Shown here: piece by piece, positions 23,960 to 33,237 of the stretch
Layout: every line of letters begins with the position of its first letter
How positions within the stretch are numbered: position 1 is the first letter of the stretch
From: Bacteroidaceae bacterium
GTDB taxonomy: Bacteria > Bacteroidota > Bacteroidia > Bacteroidales > Bacteroidaceae
Reading direction: 5' to 3'
DNA: 64,000 bases
Assembly: GCA_017427185.1 (NCBI GenBank)
Contig: JAFRTJ010000067.1
Coordinates: 35,676-99,675, forward strand
Made by a program: the position numbers and the translations under genes
The notes under the pieces: model-generated
Told to the model about the DNA's origin: nothing
Databases searched by the model: none
Seen by the model: the letters and a program-made list of their open reading frames with translations, nothing else

Positions 23960-26900
23960 ATGCAGAAGAGATTGCATTTGCTTTTTTCGTTGATGATGCT
24001 CGTTGCATCATCAGCAATGGCGCAGGTAACCACTTCAAGCCTTGCTGGTAAGGTGGAGGCTGATGGTGAGGATGTGGTTGGTGCATACGTGGAGGCTAAG
24101 CACATGCCTTCAGGTACCAGCTACAGAGCTGTTACTAATGCGAAGGGTATGTATACCATCAATGGTATGCGCGTAGGTGGTCCATACGAAGTCACGATCA
24201 AGTACATTGGCTTCGAGACCAAAACTGTAAAGAACATCTCCTTGGAGCTGGGTGAGACCTACAACCTGAAGACTACTTTGAATGAGGACACCCAGGTGAT
24301 GGATGAGGTGCTCGTTCAGGCAAAAGGTAGTAAGTTCTCGTATGAGAAGACAGGAGCCAGCACGAACATCTCTAACCAGCAGATGCTGGAGATGCCTACT
24401 GTCAGTCGCAGTATCACGGAGTTTACCCGCTTGTCTCCCTATGGCGGAAACGGGTTGACATTCCAAGGAAACGATGGTCGCACTTCCAATTTCACGGTGG
24501 ATGGTGCCAACTTCAACAACAACTTTGGTTTGAGCAGCGCTCTTCCTGGCGGTGGCAATCCTATCAGTATCGATGCTATTGAGGAAATGCAGATTGTCAT
24601 CAGCCCTTATGATGTTCGCCAGACAGGCTTCATAGGTGGTGCCCTGAATGCCATCACCAAGTCTGGTACCAATACTTTCAAGGGAAGCGCCTATGTTTAC
24701 CATAGGAATGAAAACATGCGTGGCGATGCAGTATCCAAGGTTGCCATCGAGAGTGCACGTGAGAAGGATCGTAGCACAACGTATGGATTTACCCTGGGAG
24801 GTCCAATCGTAAAGAACAAGTTGTTCTTTTTCGTAAACGGCGAGTTGGTGAAGACTCCTACAGTCGCAACCCGTTGGAGGGCATCAGAAAACGGCGTTGG
24901 CAACGAGGCGTTATTTTTGTCCTATGCAACTGTCAACGATATGCAGCGTGTATCCGATTTCGTGAAGGAAAAATACGGATACAACACAGGCTCATATACA
25001 AACTTTCCTGCTGATATAGACAACAAGAAGATGCTTGCCCGTATTGACTGGAACATCAATGAAAAGAATCATTTGGCCGTTCGATACAACTACACAGACA
25101 ACAACACTTGGAACACGCCGAATGCCAGCAGTATGGATGGTGGAACTCGTTCTGCCTTCTCGCGTATCGGATTGTATTCTATGTCTTATGCAAACTCAAT
25201 GTATTCTTTGAACAACAGAGTGCATAGTGCTACGTTGGATTTGAACAGCCGCATCAACAATCAATTGTCAAATCAGTTCCTTGCCACCTTCTCGAAACTG
25301 GATGATGTTCGTGGTAGTGATTCCAGCGAGTTTCCTTTCATCGACATTCACGACGGAACAAATACTACGACCCAATACATGGCTCTCGGATATGAACTCT
25401 TTACTTGGAACAATGCTGTACACAATACCATTGCTACCATTAAGGACGATATCACATATTCGCTGAACAGGCATAAGATTATGGCAGGTCTGAATTACGA
25501 ATACCAGATGGCAGACAACCAGTATATGCGTAACGGTACTGGATACTATCGCTATAAGAGCGTGGATGACTTCCTTAATGGAAATACTCCAGAAGTGGTT
25601 TGTCTGACTTATGGATATGATGGGGAGACCAGTCCTGCTGCCCGTGTCACTTTCAACAAAGCTGGTATCTATGCGCAGGATGAATGGCAAGCTACGGATA
25701 AGTTCAAGTTGACCTATGGCCTGCGTGTGGATGGATTGTTCTTCAGCAACAAGGACCTTATGACCAACCAAGCTATCTATGACCTCGACTACAATGGTCG
25801 CCATATCGATACAGGCAAGTGGCCGAGTGGCAACATAAGTGTATCACCTCGAGTTGGTTTCCAATGGGATGTGTTTGGCAACAAGAGCTTGAAGTTGCGT
25901 GGAGGTACGGGTCTCTTCTCAGGCCGTATTCCATTGGTCTTCTTCACCAATATGCCTACCAATTCAGGTATGATTCAATACCAGGCACAAATTGGTCCTT
26001 CCACAAGTTACAACCGTCTGCCAGATGCAGTCAAGTCTAATTATGCCAGCGTTGGTGACGTTTTGGCAGAATTCAGAGGAGGATTGGCTACTGATGGGAA
26101 TGGTAAGGCTACAGTTGCAGCTCTGCAGAACAAATTGGCAGCGATGGGTTATCCTATGACAGTTTCTCCTCAGGATGGAACAGTACCATCTTCTATCAGC
26201 GCTGTAGATCCTGACTTCAAGATGCCACAAGACTGGAAGACTTCTTTGGCTTTGGATTACTCGTTACCTGTATCATTCCCTCTGACTATCAGTGCAGAAG
26301 CAATTCTCAACAAGACCGTCAACACTTCAACGATTTCAGATTGGAGTATGATGGATGCAGAGGGTTTCGCGCGTTGGAATGGAGCAGATGCACGTCCTAT
26401 ATATCCTTCAGACTTCCGCACCAGTACAAAAGCATTCGTTCTTGAGAACACTCATAAAGGTTATGGTTGGACAGCAAGCCTGAGTATGAATGCTCGTCCT
26501 TGGGATTTCCTGAGCATCATGGCAGCTTACACTTGGAGTGCCAAGAAGGAGTTGACTTCAATGCCTGGTTCTGCAGCTGAGTCTGCATTTACTTATGTTC
26601 CTACAGTTAATGGCCCCAACAATATCAAATTGCACAATGCCATCAATCTGACTCCACATCGTTTCATCGCATCTGTAACGGGGCATGATCGTAGCAACAA
26701 CCATTATAGTTTGATATACGAGACCTGGAATGGAGGTTACAATTACTCCTACATGCTGGCTAACGACATGAACGGTGACGGTTATAATTACGACGCACTC
26801 TATATTCCTACTGATAGTGAGGTTGAAAATGGTCAGTTCCGTTTCGCAACAGCTGATGACAAGACTCGCTTTATGGATTATGTACATGGTGACAGTTACC

Positions 26901-27265
26901 TGAAGAAGCATCAAGGCGAATATGCTGAAGCATACAGCGTATACAATCCTTGGGTACATCGTATAGACATCAGCTACAAGCATGATTTCAAACTTAAGGT
27001 ACGTAACTCCATGAATACACTCCAGTTAGGTTTTGATATGAAGAACTTGATGAATCTCTTCAATTCAAGTTGGGGTGTAAGCAAGTATATGAACTCAAAA
27101 CTCAATTCAGGAAGAATCCTGAAGTACGAAGGTACAGATGCACAGGGTTACCCCGTATTCTCAACTCCTAGTGTTGTTAATAAGAACACAAAGACTTGGG
27201 CTGACAATATCGCCATTGGCCAGTGCTGGTACATGTCTATTGGTGTAAAGTACATGTTTAATTAA
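23960..27265 (+). CDS. Oar-like TonB-dependent outer-membrane receptor
   Basis: The protein is 1101 residues from ATG 23960, which begins the signal peptide MQKRLHLLFSLMMLVASSAM. The frame extends to 23885, but that part lacks signal-peptide character. An N-terminal carboxypeptidase-regulatory-like (CarboxypepD_reg) domain is followed by a plug domain (TVSRSITEFTRLSPYGG, IDAIEEMQIVISPYDVRQ, NAITKSGTNTFKGS) and a large beta barrel. This is the Oar/OmpA-related type of TonB receptor, not a SusC with a SusD partner. It is paired 18 bases downstream with a surface lipoprotein. Substrate is unknown; siderophore, peptide and glycan uptake are all possible. Confidence 0.88.
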   Translation: MQKRLHLLFSLMMLVASSAMAQVTTSSLAGKVEADGEDVVGAYVEAKHMPSGTSYRAVTNAKGMYTINGMRVGGPYEVTIKYIGFETKTVKNISLELGETYNLKTTLNEDTQVMDEVLVQAKGSKFSYEKTGASTNISNQQMLEMPTVSRSITEFTRLSPYGGNGLTFQGNDGRTSNFTVDGANFNNNFGLSSALPGGGNPISIDAIEEMQIVISPYDVRQTGFIGGALNAITKSGTNTFKGSAYVYHRNENMRGDAVSKVAIESAREKDRSTTYGFTLGGPIVKNKLFFFVNGELVKTPTVATRWRASENGVGNEALFLSYATVNDMQRVSDFVKEKYGYNTGSYTNFPADIDNKKMLARIDWNINEKNHLAVRYNYTDNNTWNTPNASSMDGGTRSAFSRIGLYSMSYANSMYSLNNRVHSATLDLNSRINNQLSNQFLATFSKLDDVRGSDSSEFPFIDIHDGTNTTTQYMALGYELFTWNNAVHNTIATIKDDITYSLNRHKIMAGLNYEYQMADNQYMRNGTGYYRYKSVDDFLNGNTPEVVCLTYGYDGETSPAARVTFNKAGIYAQDEWQATDKFKLTYGLRVDGLFFSNKDLMTNQAIYDLDYNGRHIDTGKWPSGNISVSPRVGFQWDVFGNKSLKLRGGTGLFSGRIPLVFFTNMPTNSGMIQYQAQIGPSTSYNRLPDAVKSNYASVGDVLAEFRGGLATDGNGKATVAALQNKLAAMGYPMTVSPQDGTVPSSISAVDPDFKMPQDWKTSLALDYSLPVSFPLTISAEAILNKTVNTSTISDWSMMDAEGFARWNGADARPIYPSDFRTSTKAFVLENTHKGYGWTASLSMNARPWDFLSIMAAYTWSAKKELTSMPGSAAESAFTYVPTVNGPNNIKLHNAINLTPHRFIASVTGHDRSNNHYSLIYETWNGGYNYSYMLANDMNGDGYNYDALYIPTDSEVENGQFRFATADDKTRFMDYVHGDSYLKKHQGEYAEAYSVYNPWVHRIDISYKHDFKLKVRNSMNTLQLGFDMKNLMNLFNSSWGVSKYMNSKLNSGRILKYEGTDAQGYPVFSTPSVVNKNTKTWADNIAIGQCWYMSIGVKYMFN

Positions 27266-27283
27266 TATTAAAGAAGATCGAAT

Positions 27284-29272
27284 ATGAAACTGAAATATTT
27301 TTTAGGTCTATTTCTCTCTGCTATCCTGTTTGTGGGTTGCTCTGATGAAAATGATTTAGTCGGTCCCTTGGGAAACATTTCTTTGGATAAGACCTATGTT
27401 TCCATTCAACCTGGTGGTGGTTCTGTTGATATTACAGTTACTTCTTCTACAGATTGGAAGTTTGACGAGGATGTGGCTATTCCTAGTTGGCTGACTGTGA
27501 CACCAACTTCTGGTGAAGCAGGCACAAGCACAAAAGTAACTATCAGCGCAGAGAAGTGTGAGTATGGCCGTGAGGCAGAGTTGCAGATCACAGCTGGCGA
27601 AAAGACTCAATTCCTGATGGTGAGACAAGGGTCTATGGAAGCCAGCGATGCAACCTGTGCAGAAGTCATAGCTGGAGCAGATGGCAAGACATATCGTGTT
27701 AAAGGTGTGGTGACATCCATCGCCAATACTACGTATGGTAACTGGTACCTGCAGGACGAAACAGGAGTGGTCTATATTTATGGAACACTCGATGCAGACG
27801 GCGCAACCAAGAATTTCGCAAGTCTTGGTATCGAGATTGGTGATTATGTCAAGGTTGAAGGTCCAAAGACAACATATAATGGTACTGTAGAACTTGTTGA
27901 TGTCACTGTCCTTGAAGTCATTAAATCGTTGATCAAAGTTGCCACAATGGATGCGACTATGACAAAAGATGGAGGAGAATTCCAGGTGAAGGTCGCATAC
28001 AAAGGTAATGGATGTATGGTTACCATACCTGAGGAGTATCAGGATTGGATTACCTACTCAAATATGGAATACATTAAAGGCATTCCAACAAAGTTAGAGA
28101 CAAATCCTGCTGATACTGCTTTGGTAACATTCAAGTGTGCTGCCAATGAAGGTGAAGCAAGAAATGCAACCATTGAGTTCCGCTCAGCTAATGCTGATGG
28201 TGAATCTTCTGCGACATATAAAATAAGTCAGGAGACAGGTCTTGAAGTGTTCTCCTTACCATTCGAAGAGACTTTCATGACCAATGGTATTGGAGCATTC
28301 ACCATGCAGGAAATAACACCACGAGAGGATGGAACCTCTATTTGGTATAATGATGCCAAGTATGGTATGGTAGCTAAGGCTGGTTCTGCTATCGACACCA
28401 AGGCTATGCTTATCTCACCCAAGATTAACCTCCAAAACAGTACAAGTCCGGTATTAACCTTTGAGCATACTGGCAGATACGTTGGTGATATGTATCATGA
28501 ACTGACTTTCTGGGTTTCTACTGATGGATGTGAGACGTGGACTCAGTTGCTGATACCTAATTATCCCACATTCAAGGATTGGAATTATGTGAATTCTGGT
28601 GATATTAGCTTGAAGGCTTTTGCAGGTCAGATAGTAAATATAGCATTCCAGTATGTCTCTACAACTTCGGCATATGCTACTTGGGAAGTCAAGAATATTA
28701 AATTAGAGGATAGAGTACCAGAACTGAATTGTATTGCTCAGATCAATAATGCTACAGCATCAGAGGAAGCTAGTTGGACTGCCACTTTGACGGATGCAGT
28801 AGTAACTTATGTGAATGGAGGCAATGCCTTTATTCAGGATGCAACTGGGGGTATTCAACTCTATCAGAATGGGCATGCATTACATGCAGGTCAGCTGATT
28901 AATGGAAAGGTAAAAGGTACTTCCAAGTTATATAATATGTATGCAGAAGCTACTTCATTGGATCTAAGTGAAGCAACTGTGACAGAGAGTGATGTTGAAC
29001 CCATTGGGATAGGATTGGATGTTCTTCTTAACGATTACCTGCGTTATCAGAATTGCATGGTTCAACTGGAAAATGTCACTTTTGATACAGGGTTAACGAC
29101 CAGCAACCGTAATGGCATGATCAGTCAGAATGGTTATTCTATAGCCGTATATGCTCAAGTTAAGAATAGCATTGAGATGTCGGGGGCTGGCAAATTGATT
29201 TGTTTCCCCACACGCTATAAGACAAATCTTCAACTTGGTGTTTGGGATAACGAACATTTCAAAGCAGATTAA
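27284..29272 (+). CDS. Surface lipoprotein with BACON-like and OB-fold domains
   Basis: The 662-residue protein has a lipobox ILFVGC with Cys19, followed by SDEND. Domains in order: a BACON-like beta-sandwich (about 30-115, SWLTVTPTSGEAG); an OB-fold-like domain (about 120-215, YRVKGVVTSIANTTYGNWYL); a second BACON-like domain (about 220-320); a choice-of-anchor or jelly-roll-like domain (about 325-485, ISPKINLQNSTSPVLTFEHT); and a second OB-fold-like segment at the end. It is translated just after the TonB receptor and is probably its partner at the cell surface. It is larger than a typical SusD and shows no SusD helices. Confidence 0.75.
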   Translation: MKLKYFLGLFLSAILFVGCSDENDLVGPLGNISLDKTYVSIQPGGGSVDITVTSSTDWKFDEDVAIPSWLTVTPTSGEAGTSTKVTISAEKCEYGREAELQITAGEKTQFLMVRQGSMEASDATCAEVIAGADGKTYRVKGVVTSIANTTYGNWYLQDETGVVYIYGTLDADGATKNFASLGIEIGDYVKVEGPKTTYNGTVELVDVTVLEVIKSLIKVATMDATMTKDGGEFQVKVAYKGNGCMVTIPEEYQDWITYSNMEYIKGIPTKLETNPADTALVTFKCAANEGEARNATIEFRSANADGESSATYKISQETGLEVFSLPFEETFMTNGIGAFTMQEITPREDGTSIWYNDAKYGMVAKAGSAIDTKAMLISPKINLQNSTSPVLTFEHTGRYVGDMYHELTFWVSTDGCETWTQLLIPNYPTFKDWNYVNSGDISLKAFAGQIVNIAFQYVSTTSAYATWEVKNIKLEDRVPELNCIAQINNATASEEASWTATLTDAVVTYVNGGNAFIQDATGGIQLYQNGHALHAGQLINGKVKGTSKLYNMYAEATSLDLSEATVTESDVEPIGIGLDVLLNDYLRYQNCMVQLENVTFDTGLTTSNRNGMISQNGYSIAVYAQVKNSIEMSGAGKLICFPTRYKTNLQLGVWDNEHFKAD

Positions 29273-29296
29273 CCAAATAAAGACTAGAACACGAAG

Positions 29297-29322
29297 AGAG
29301 GAGTAGCAATGCTCCTCTTTTT
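29297..29322 (+). terminator. Terminator after the TonB/lipoprotein pair
   Basis: AGAGGAG (29297-29303) pairs with CTCCTCT (29312-29318) across an eight-base loop, followed by a T run. Confidence 0.75.
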
Positions 29323-29333
29323 GTATACGTTAA

Positions 29334-29366
29334 TTTGTGGATTCGGCGAATAATCCTTATCTTTGC
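29334..29366 (+). promoter_or_regulatory. Complete -33/-7 promoter for fabD
   Basis: TTTG (29334-29337), a 21-base spacer, and TATCTTTG (29359-29366). Confidence 0.75.
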
Positions 29367-29399
29367 ACCCAAATTATGCGAAACAAGTAATAGATTAAT

Positions 29400-30299
29400 A
29401 TGAAAGCATTTGTTTTTCCTGGTCAGGGAGCACAATTTACAGGTATGGGAAAAGACCTGTATGAGAATAATCAAACTGCAAAAGAATTGTTTGAGAAAGC
29501 CAATGATATTTTAGGATTCAGTATAACTTCAATTATGTTTGAAGGAGATGCTGATGAACTCAAACAGACTCGTGTCACTCAGCCCGCTGTTTTCTTGCAT
29601 AGCGTGATTAGGGCTATCTGTTTAGGTGATGAGTTCCAACCTGACATGGTGGGCGGTCACTCATTGGGTGAATTCAGTGCCTTGGTTGCTGCTGGCGCAT
29701 TAGATTTTGAGGATGGCTTGAAACTTGTTTATGCTCGTGCGCAAGCCATGCAGAAAGCATGTGAGGCAGCTCCTGGTACGATGGCAGCTATCATCGGTTT
29801 GCCCGATGAGACTGTAGAAGAAGTTTGCAATGAGATAACATCTCAAGGTAATGGTGTTGTAGTTCCCGCCAATTACAATTGTCCTGGTCAACTTGTAATC
29901 AGTGGTAATGTTGATGCTGTGAATGCTGCTTGCGAAAAACTTAAGGAAGCTGGAGCAAAACGTGCACTTGTTCTTCCAGTTGGAGGTGCATTTCACTCTC
30001 CCTTAATGAAACCTGCGAAAGATGAGCTGCAGACAGCTATTGAGGCAACAGAGTTCCATACTCCTAGATGCCCAATCTATCAGAATGTTGATGGTAAGGC
30101 TCATACTGATGCGGCTGATATCAAACAAAACTTGATAGCTCAGCTTACTTCCAGTGTTCGATGGACACAAGAAGTCAATAATATGCTGGAAGCAGGCGCT
30201 GTAGATTTCACAGAATGTGGTCCAGGCAAGGCTCTGCAAGGTATGATTGCTAAAATTGCCAAAGGAATAGAAGGCGTAAGCATAACAGGCATTTCATGA
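29400..30299 (+). CDS. fabD: Malonyl-CoA:acyl-carrier-protein transacylase
   Basis: The 299-residue enzyme begins MKAFVFPGQGAQFTGMG. It carries the active serine in GGHSLGEFSAL (Ser88), AIIGLPDE, and the catalytic histidine block GGAFHSPLM. It loads malonyl groups on ACP for fatty acid synthesis. Length and motifs are typical. The last four bases overlap the start of a GH13 gene (ATGA), an unusual partner, since fab genes normally sit with fabH, fabG or acpP. Confidence 0.96.
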   Translation: MKAFVFPGQGAQFTGMGKDLYENNQTAKELFEKANDILGFSITSIMFEGDADELKQTRVTQPAVFLHSVIRAICLGDEFQPDMVGGHSLGEFSALVAAGALDFEDGLKLVYARAQAMQKACEAAPGTMAAIIGLPDETVEEVCNEITSQGNGVVVPANYNCPGQLVISGNVDAVNAACEKLKEAGAKRALVLPVGGAFHSPLMKPAKDELQTAIEATEFHTPRCPIYQNVDGKAHTDAADIKQNLIAQLTSSVRWTQEVNNMLEAGAVDFTECGPGKALQGMIAKIAKGIEGVSITGIS

Positions 30300-31945
30300 T
30301 TATATATCAAGTATTTCCTCGCCTTTTTGGCAATGATAATCCTTCTCCCGTAAAGAATGGATCAAAAGCCACAAATGGCTGTGGAACGATGTCTGATTTT
30401 ACAACCAAGGCTCTGGAAGAAATCCGGGGCCTTGGTGCTACATATATATGGTACACGGGTATCATTATGCATGCTACCCAAACAGATTACTCTCAATACG
30501 GTATCAAGTCAGATAATCCTGCTGTGGTGAAGGGCAAAGCAGGTAGTCCATATGCAATTCGTGACTATTACGATGTAGATCCTGACTTGGCAACTAAGGT
30601 CGAGAATCGTATGCAGGAATTTTCGAATTTGATTCGTCGAACTCATCGTGCAGGTTTGGGGGTAATTATAGATTTTGTGCCCAATCACGTAGCTCGTCAA
30701 TATCATTCTAATGCTTGTCCTGATGGAGTTGAAGATTTGGGTGCTGGAGACAATCGTGAATGGGCATTCTCCAGCCAGAACAATTTCTATTATCTTCCAG
30801 GTCAAGAATTAACGATTACTTCTCCCGATGAAAGTGCTGTTTACCAGGAATTCCCAGCAAAAGCAACAGGCAATGATGTTTTTTCAGCTTCACCTTCGCG
30901 TGATGATTGGTATGAAACGGTGAAACTTAATTATGGAGTAGACATTTGTTCAGGTCGTGTTCCTCATTTCAATCCGATACCAAGCACATGGAAGAAGATG
31001 CTTCATATCCTTCTTTATTGGGTGAAGAAGGGAATCGATGGTTTTCGCTGCGATATGGCAGAAATGGTTCCTGTGGAATTTTGGGAATGGGTTATACCTC
31101 AAGTAAAACGAGAGAATCCGAACATTGTTTTTATCGCTGAAGTATATAATCCTGCAGAGTACCGTAATTATATTTATAAAGGTCATTTCGACTACCTTTA
31201 TGATAAGGTTGGTCTGTATGATACGTTGAAAGCTGTATCTCAACTGCATTGTTCAGCTCAAAGTATTACTTATTGTTGGCAGAGTGTGGATGATATCAGA
31301 AGACATATGCTTTATTTCTTGGAGAATCATGATGAGCAACGTATCTCGAGTGATTTCTTTGTTTGTAAAGCAGAAAAAGGTAGGGCCCCTCTGCTTGTCA
31401 GTACTTTGATGGGGCAGAATCCCATGATGATTTATTTTGGCCAAGAATTGGGCGAACCAGGAATGGACGAGGAAGGATTCAGTGGACGAGATGGTAGGAC
31501 TTCCATATTTGATTATTGGACCATAGATTCCATTCGTCGATGGAGGAATAAAGGTAAATTCAATAATGAGTTACTTACAGAGAAAGAGATAGAACTTCGC
31601 CTATTTTATCAAAAAATTCTTTATATCAAGGAAAAGAATGCCATTTTCTGCAAGGGTGATTTCTACGATTTAATGTATGTCAATCCTGATATTCATCAGC
31701 AATATATTTTTTTACGGCATTTCAATGGAAAACTTGCTTTAGTTGTGGCCAATTTTGCTGATAATGATGCTTCTGTTCAGATAAATATTCCTGAAGATGT
31801 AATGCGATTGTATGGGATAGAATCTAGTGATAATTTATCAGCTATAGATTTGCTTTCCGACAAGGAATATTATATACCCTTTGATCCTCAATCTCCAATA
31901 GAGATTACAGCTCCAGCTCTCGGAGGCTTGATTCTCTCATTTTGA
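30296..31945 (+). CDS. Cytoplasmic alpha-amylase family enzyme (GH13)
   Basis: The 549-residue protein has no signal peptide. GH13 regions are visible in order: IIDFVPNHVA (about 124-133), DGFRCDMAEM with nucleophile Asp253, IVFIAEVYNP with acid/base Glu282, and FLENHDEQRI with Asp346. A C-terminal beta domain follows. The Met start is the ATGA shared with the fabD stop. It probably acts on intracellular alpha-glucans or imported oligosaccharides. Specificity cannot be told. It resembles the short intracellular Bacteroidetes amylases more than SusG. Confidence 0.88.
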   Translation: MIIYQVFPRLFGNDNPSPVKNGSKATNGCGTMSDFTTKALEEIRGLGATYIWYTGIIMHATQTDYSQYGIKSDNPAVVKGKAGSPYAIRDYYDVDPDLATKVENRMQEFSNLIRRTHRAGLGVIIDFVPNHVARQYHSNACPDGVEDLGAGDNREWAFSSQNNFYYLPGQELTITSPDESAVYQEFPAKATGNDVFSASPSRDDWYETVKLNYGVDICSGRVPHFNPIPSTWKKMLHILLYWVKKGIDGFRCDMAEMVPVEFWEWVIPQVKRENPNIVFIAEVYNPAEYRNYIYKGHFDYLYDKVGLYDTLKAVSQLHCSAQSITYCWQSVDDIRRHMLYFLENHDEQRISSDFFVCKAEKGRAPLLVSTLMGQNPMMIYFGQELGEPGMDEEGFSGRDGRTSIFDYWTIDSIRRWRNKGKFNNELLTEKEIELRLFYQKILYIKEKNAIFCKGDFYDLMYVNPDIHQQYIFLRHFNGKLALVVANFADNDASVQINIPEDVMRLYGIESSDNLSAIDLLSDKEYYIPFDPQSPIEITAPALGGLILSF

Positions 31946-32071
31946 CAATTTCATTTTATTTAGTAACCTATTTGGCTTTAATGGACAAGATGTGAGGTGA
32001 TTCCTTTGTTAAAAAGTATCTTTTTACGGATATTTTTCTTAATTTGAGGAAATTATTCCAATTTTATGTGC

Positions 32072-32079
32072 TATTTTTG
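32072..32079 (+). promoter_or_regulatory. -7 element for the mannose-1-phosphate guanylyltransferase gene
   Basis: TATTTTTG lies 27 bases before the start codon. The nearest TTTG upstream is 25 bases away, which is long for a -33 box. Confidence 0.5.
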
Positions 32080-32105
32080 CAAATGATATAAAAATTTGCA
32101 GAGAG

Positions 32106-33173
32106 ATGTATGATAAGAACAACCATTTAGTTATAATGGCGGGTGGCATGGGAAGCCGATTGTGGCCCTTGAGTACAGAAGAACAACCCAAGCAATTTGT
32201 TGATGTTTTAGGTTGTGGCCGCACCCTCCTTCAGATTACATTCGATCGATTTCGTGATATTATTCCCATTGAGAATATATGGGTTGTTACACTTGTCAAC
32301 TACGAAAAGTTTGTCCGTTTGCAACTCCCTGAGATTCATGCATCAAATATCTTGTTGGAACCATGTCGTAGGAATACAGCTCCTTGTATAGCATATGCAA
32401 GCTGGCGAATCAAAGTCCAGAATCCACGTGCAAATATCATTGTTACTCCCTGTGATCATCTTGTCTTGAATATCAAGGAATTTCAGCGAGTCATGCTCTC
32501 TACCTTGAAATTTGCTGATGAAACAGATGCTATCATAACTTTAGGCATGAAAGCAAAACATCCTGAGACGGAATATGGATATATTCAGGCGGATTTGACT
32601 TGCTCTACTGCACGCAATAAAGAGATTTTCCGTGTGGATGAATTCCACGAGAAACCTGACTTGAAAACAGCGCAAAAGTATTTGACCAAAAACAATTTCT
32701 TTTGGAATTCAGGTATATTCATTTGGAACGTAAGTACCATCGTCAATGCATTTCGTGTATATCAACCAACCATTTCTCAAATGTTCGAGGATATGATGTT
32801 GCTCTATGGCACCGAAAAGGAACAGGACCGCATCAACGAGATATATCCTTTGTGCGAAAACGTTTCAATAGATTATGCCATCATGGAGAAAGCTGAAGAG
32901 GTCTTTGTCTTCCCCGCTGATTTCAACTGGACAGATTTAGGGAAATGGAATTCATTGCATTCTTGTACGGGGAATGATACATACAACAATTCTATTATTG
33001 GACAGAATGTACATACCTTTGAGACTAATAATTGCATTATTCATACGATACAGGAAAAGCAGGTCGTTGTCCAAGGCCTTGATGGATATATCATTGCAGA
33101 AAAAGATGATACTCTTCTCATCTGTCAAATACAAGAAGAACAACGTATAAAGCAAATGCTGGAACAGCAGTAA
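32106..33173 (+). CDS. manC: Mannose-1-phosphate guanylyltransferase
   Basis: The 355-residue protein begins LVIMAGGMGSRLWPLSTEEQ, followed by PKQFVDV, the nucleotidyltransferase signature of the GMP family. Later blocks are LLEPCRRNTAPCI, VTPCDHLV, GYGYIQ-like EYGYIQADL, FHEKPD, WNSGIFIW and FNWTDLGKWNS. It makes GDP-mannose from mannose-1-phosphate and GTP. It lacks the C-terminal isomerase domain of bifunctional ManC/AlgA proteins. The neighbour is Fkp, so the pair feeds GDP-mannose and GDP-fucose to surface glycans. Confidence 0.93.
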   Translation: MYDKNNHLVIMAGGMGSRLWPLSTEEQPKQFVDVLGCGRTLLQITFDRFRDIIPIENIWVVTLVNYEKFVRLQLPEIHASNILLEPCRRNTAPCIAYASWRIKVQNPRANIIVTPCDHLVLNIKEFQRVMLSTLKFADETDAIITLGMKAKHPETEYGYIQADLTCSTARNKEIFRVDEFHEKPDLKTAQKYLTKNNFFWNSGIFIWNVSTIVNAFRVYQPTISQMFEDMMLLYGTEKEQDRINEIYPLCENVSIDYAIMEKAEEVFVFPADFNWTDLGKWNSLHSCTGNDTYNNSIIGQNVHTFETNNCIIHTIQEKQVVVQGLDGYIIAEKDDTLLICQIQEEQRIKQMLEQQ

Positions 33174-33237
33174 AGCCGATCATTTCTTTCTTAACTAAAA
33201 ATCATTATATATTCTCCAATTTTGATGTTTTCTCGCC

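Noticed and set aside
23960..29272. SusC/SusD polysaccharide utilisation pair
   Set aside because: The receptor is of the Oar type and the lipoprotein has beta-sandwich and OB-like domains, not the helical SusD fold.
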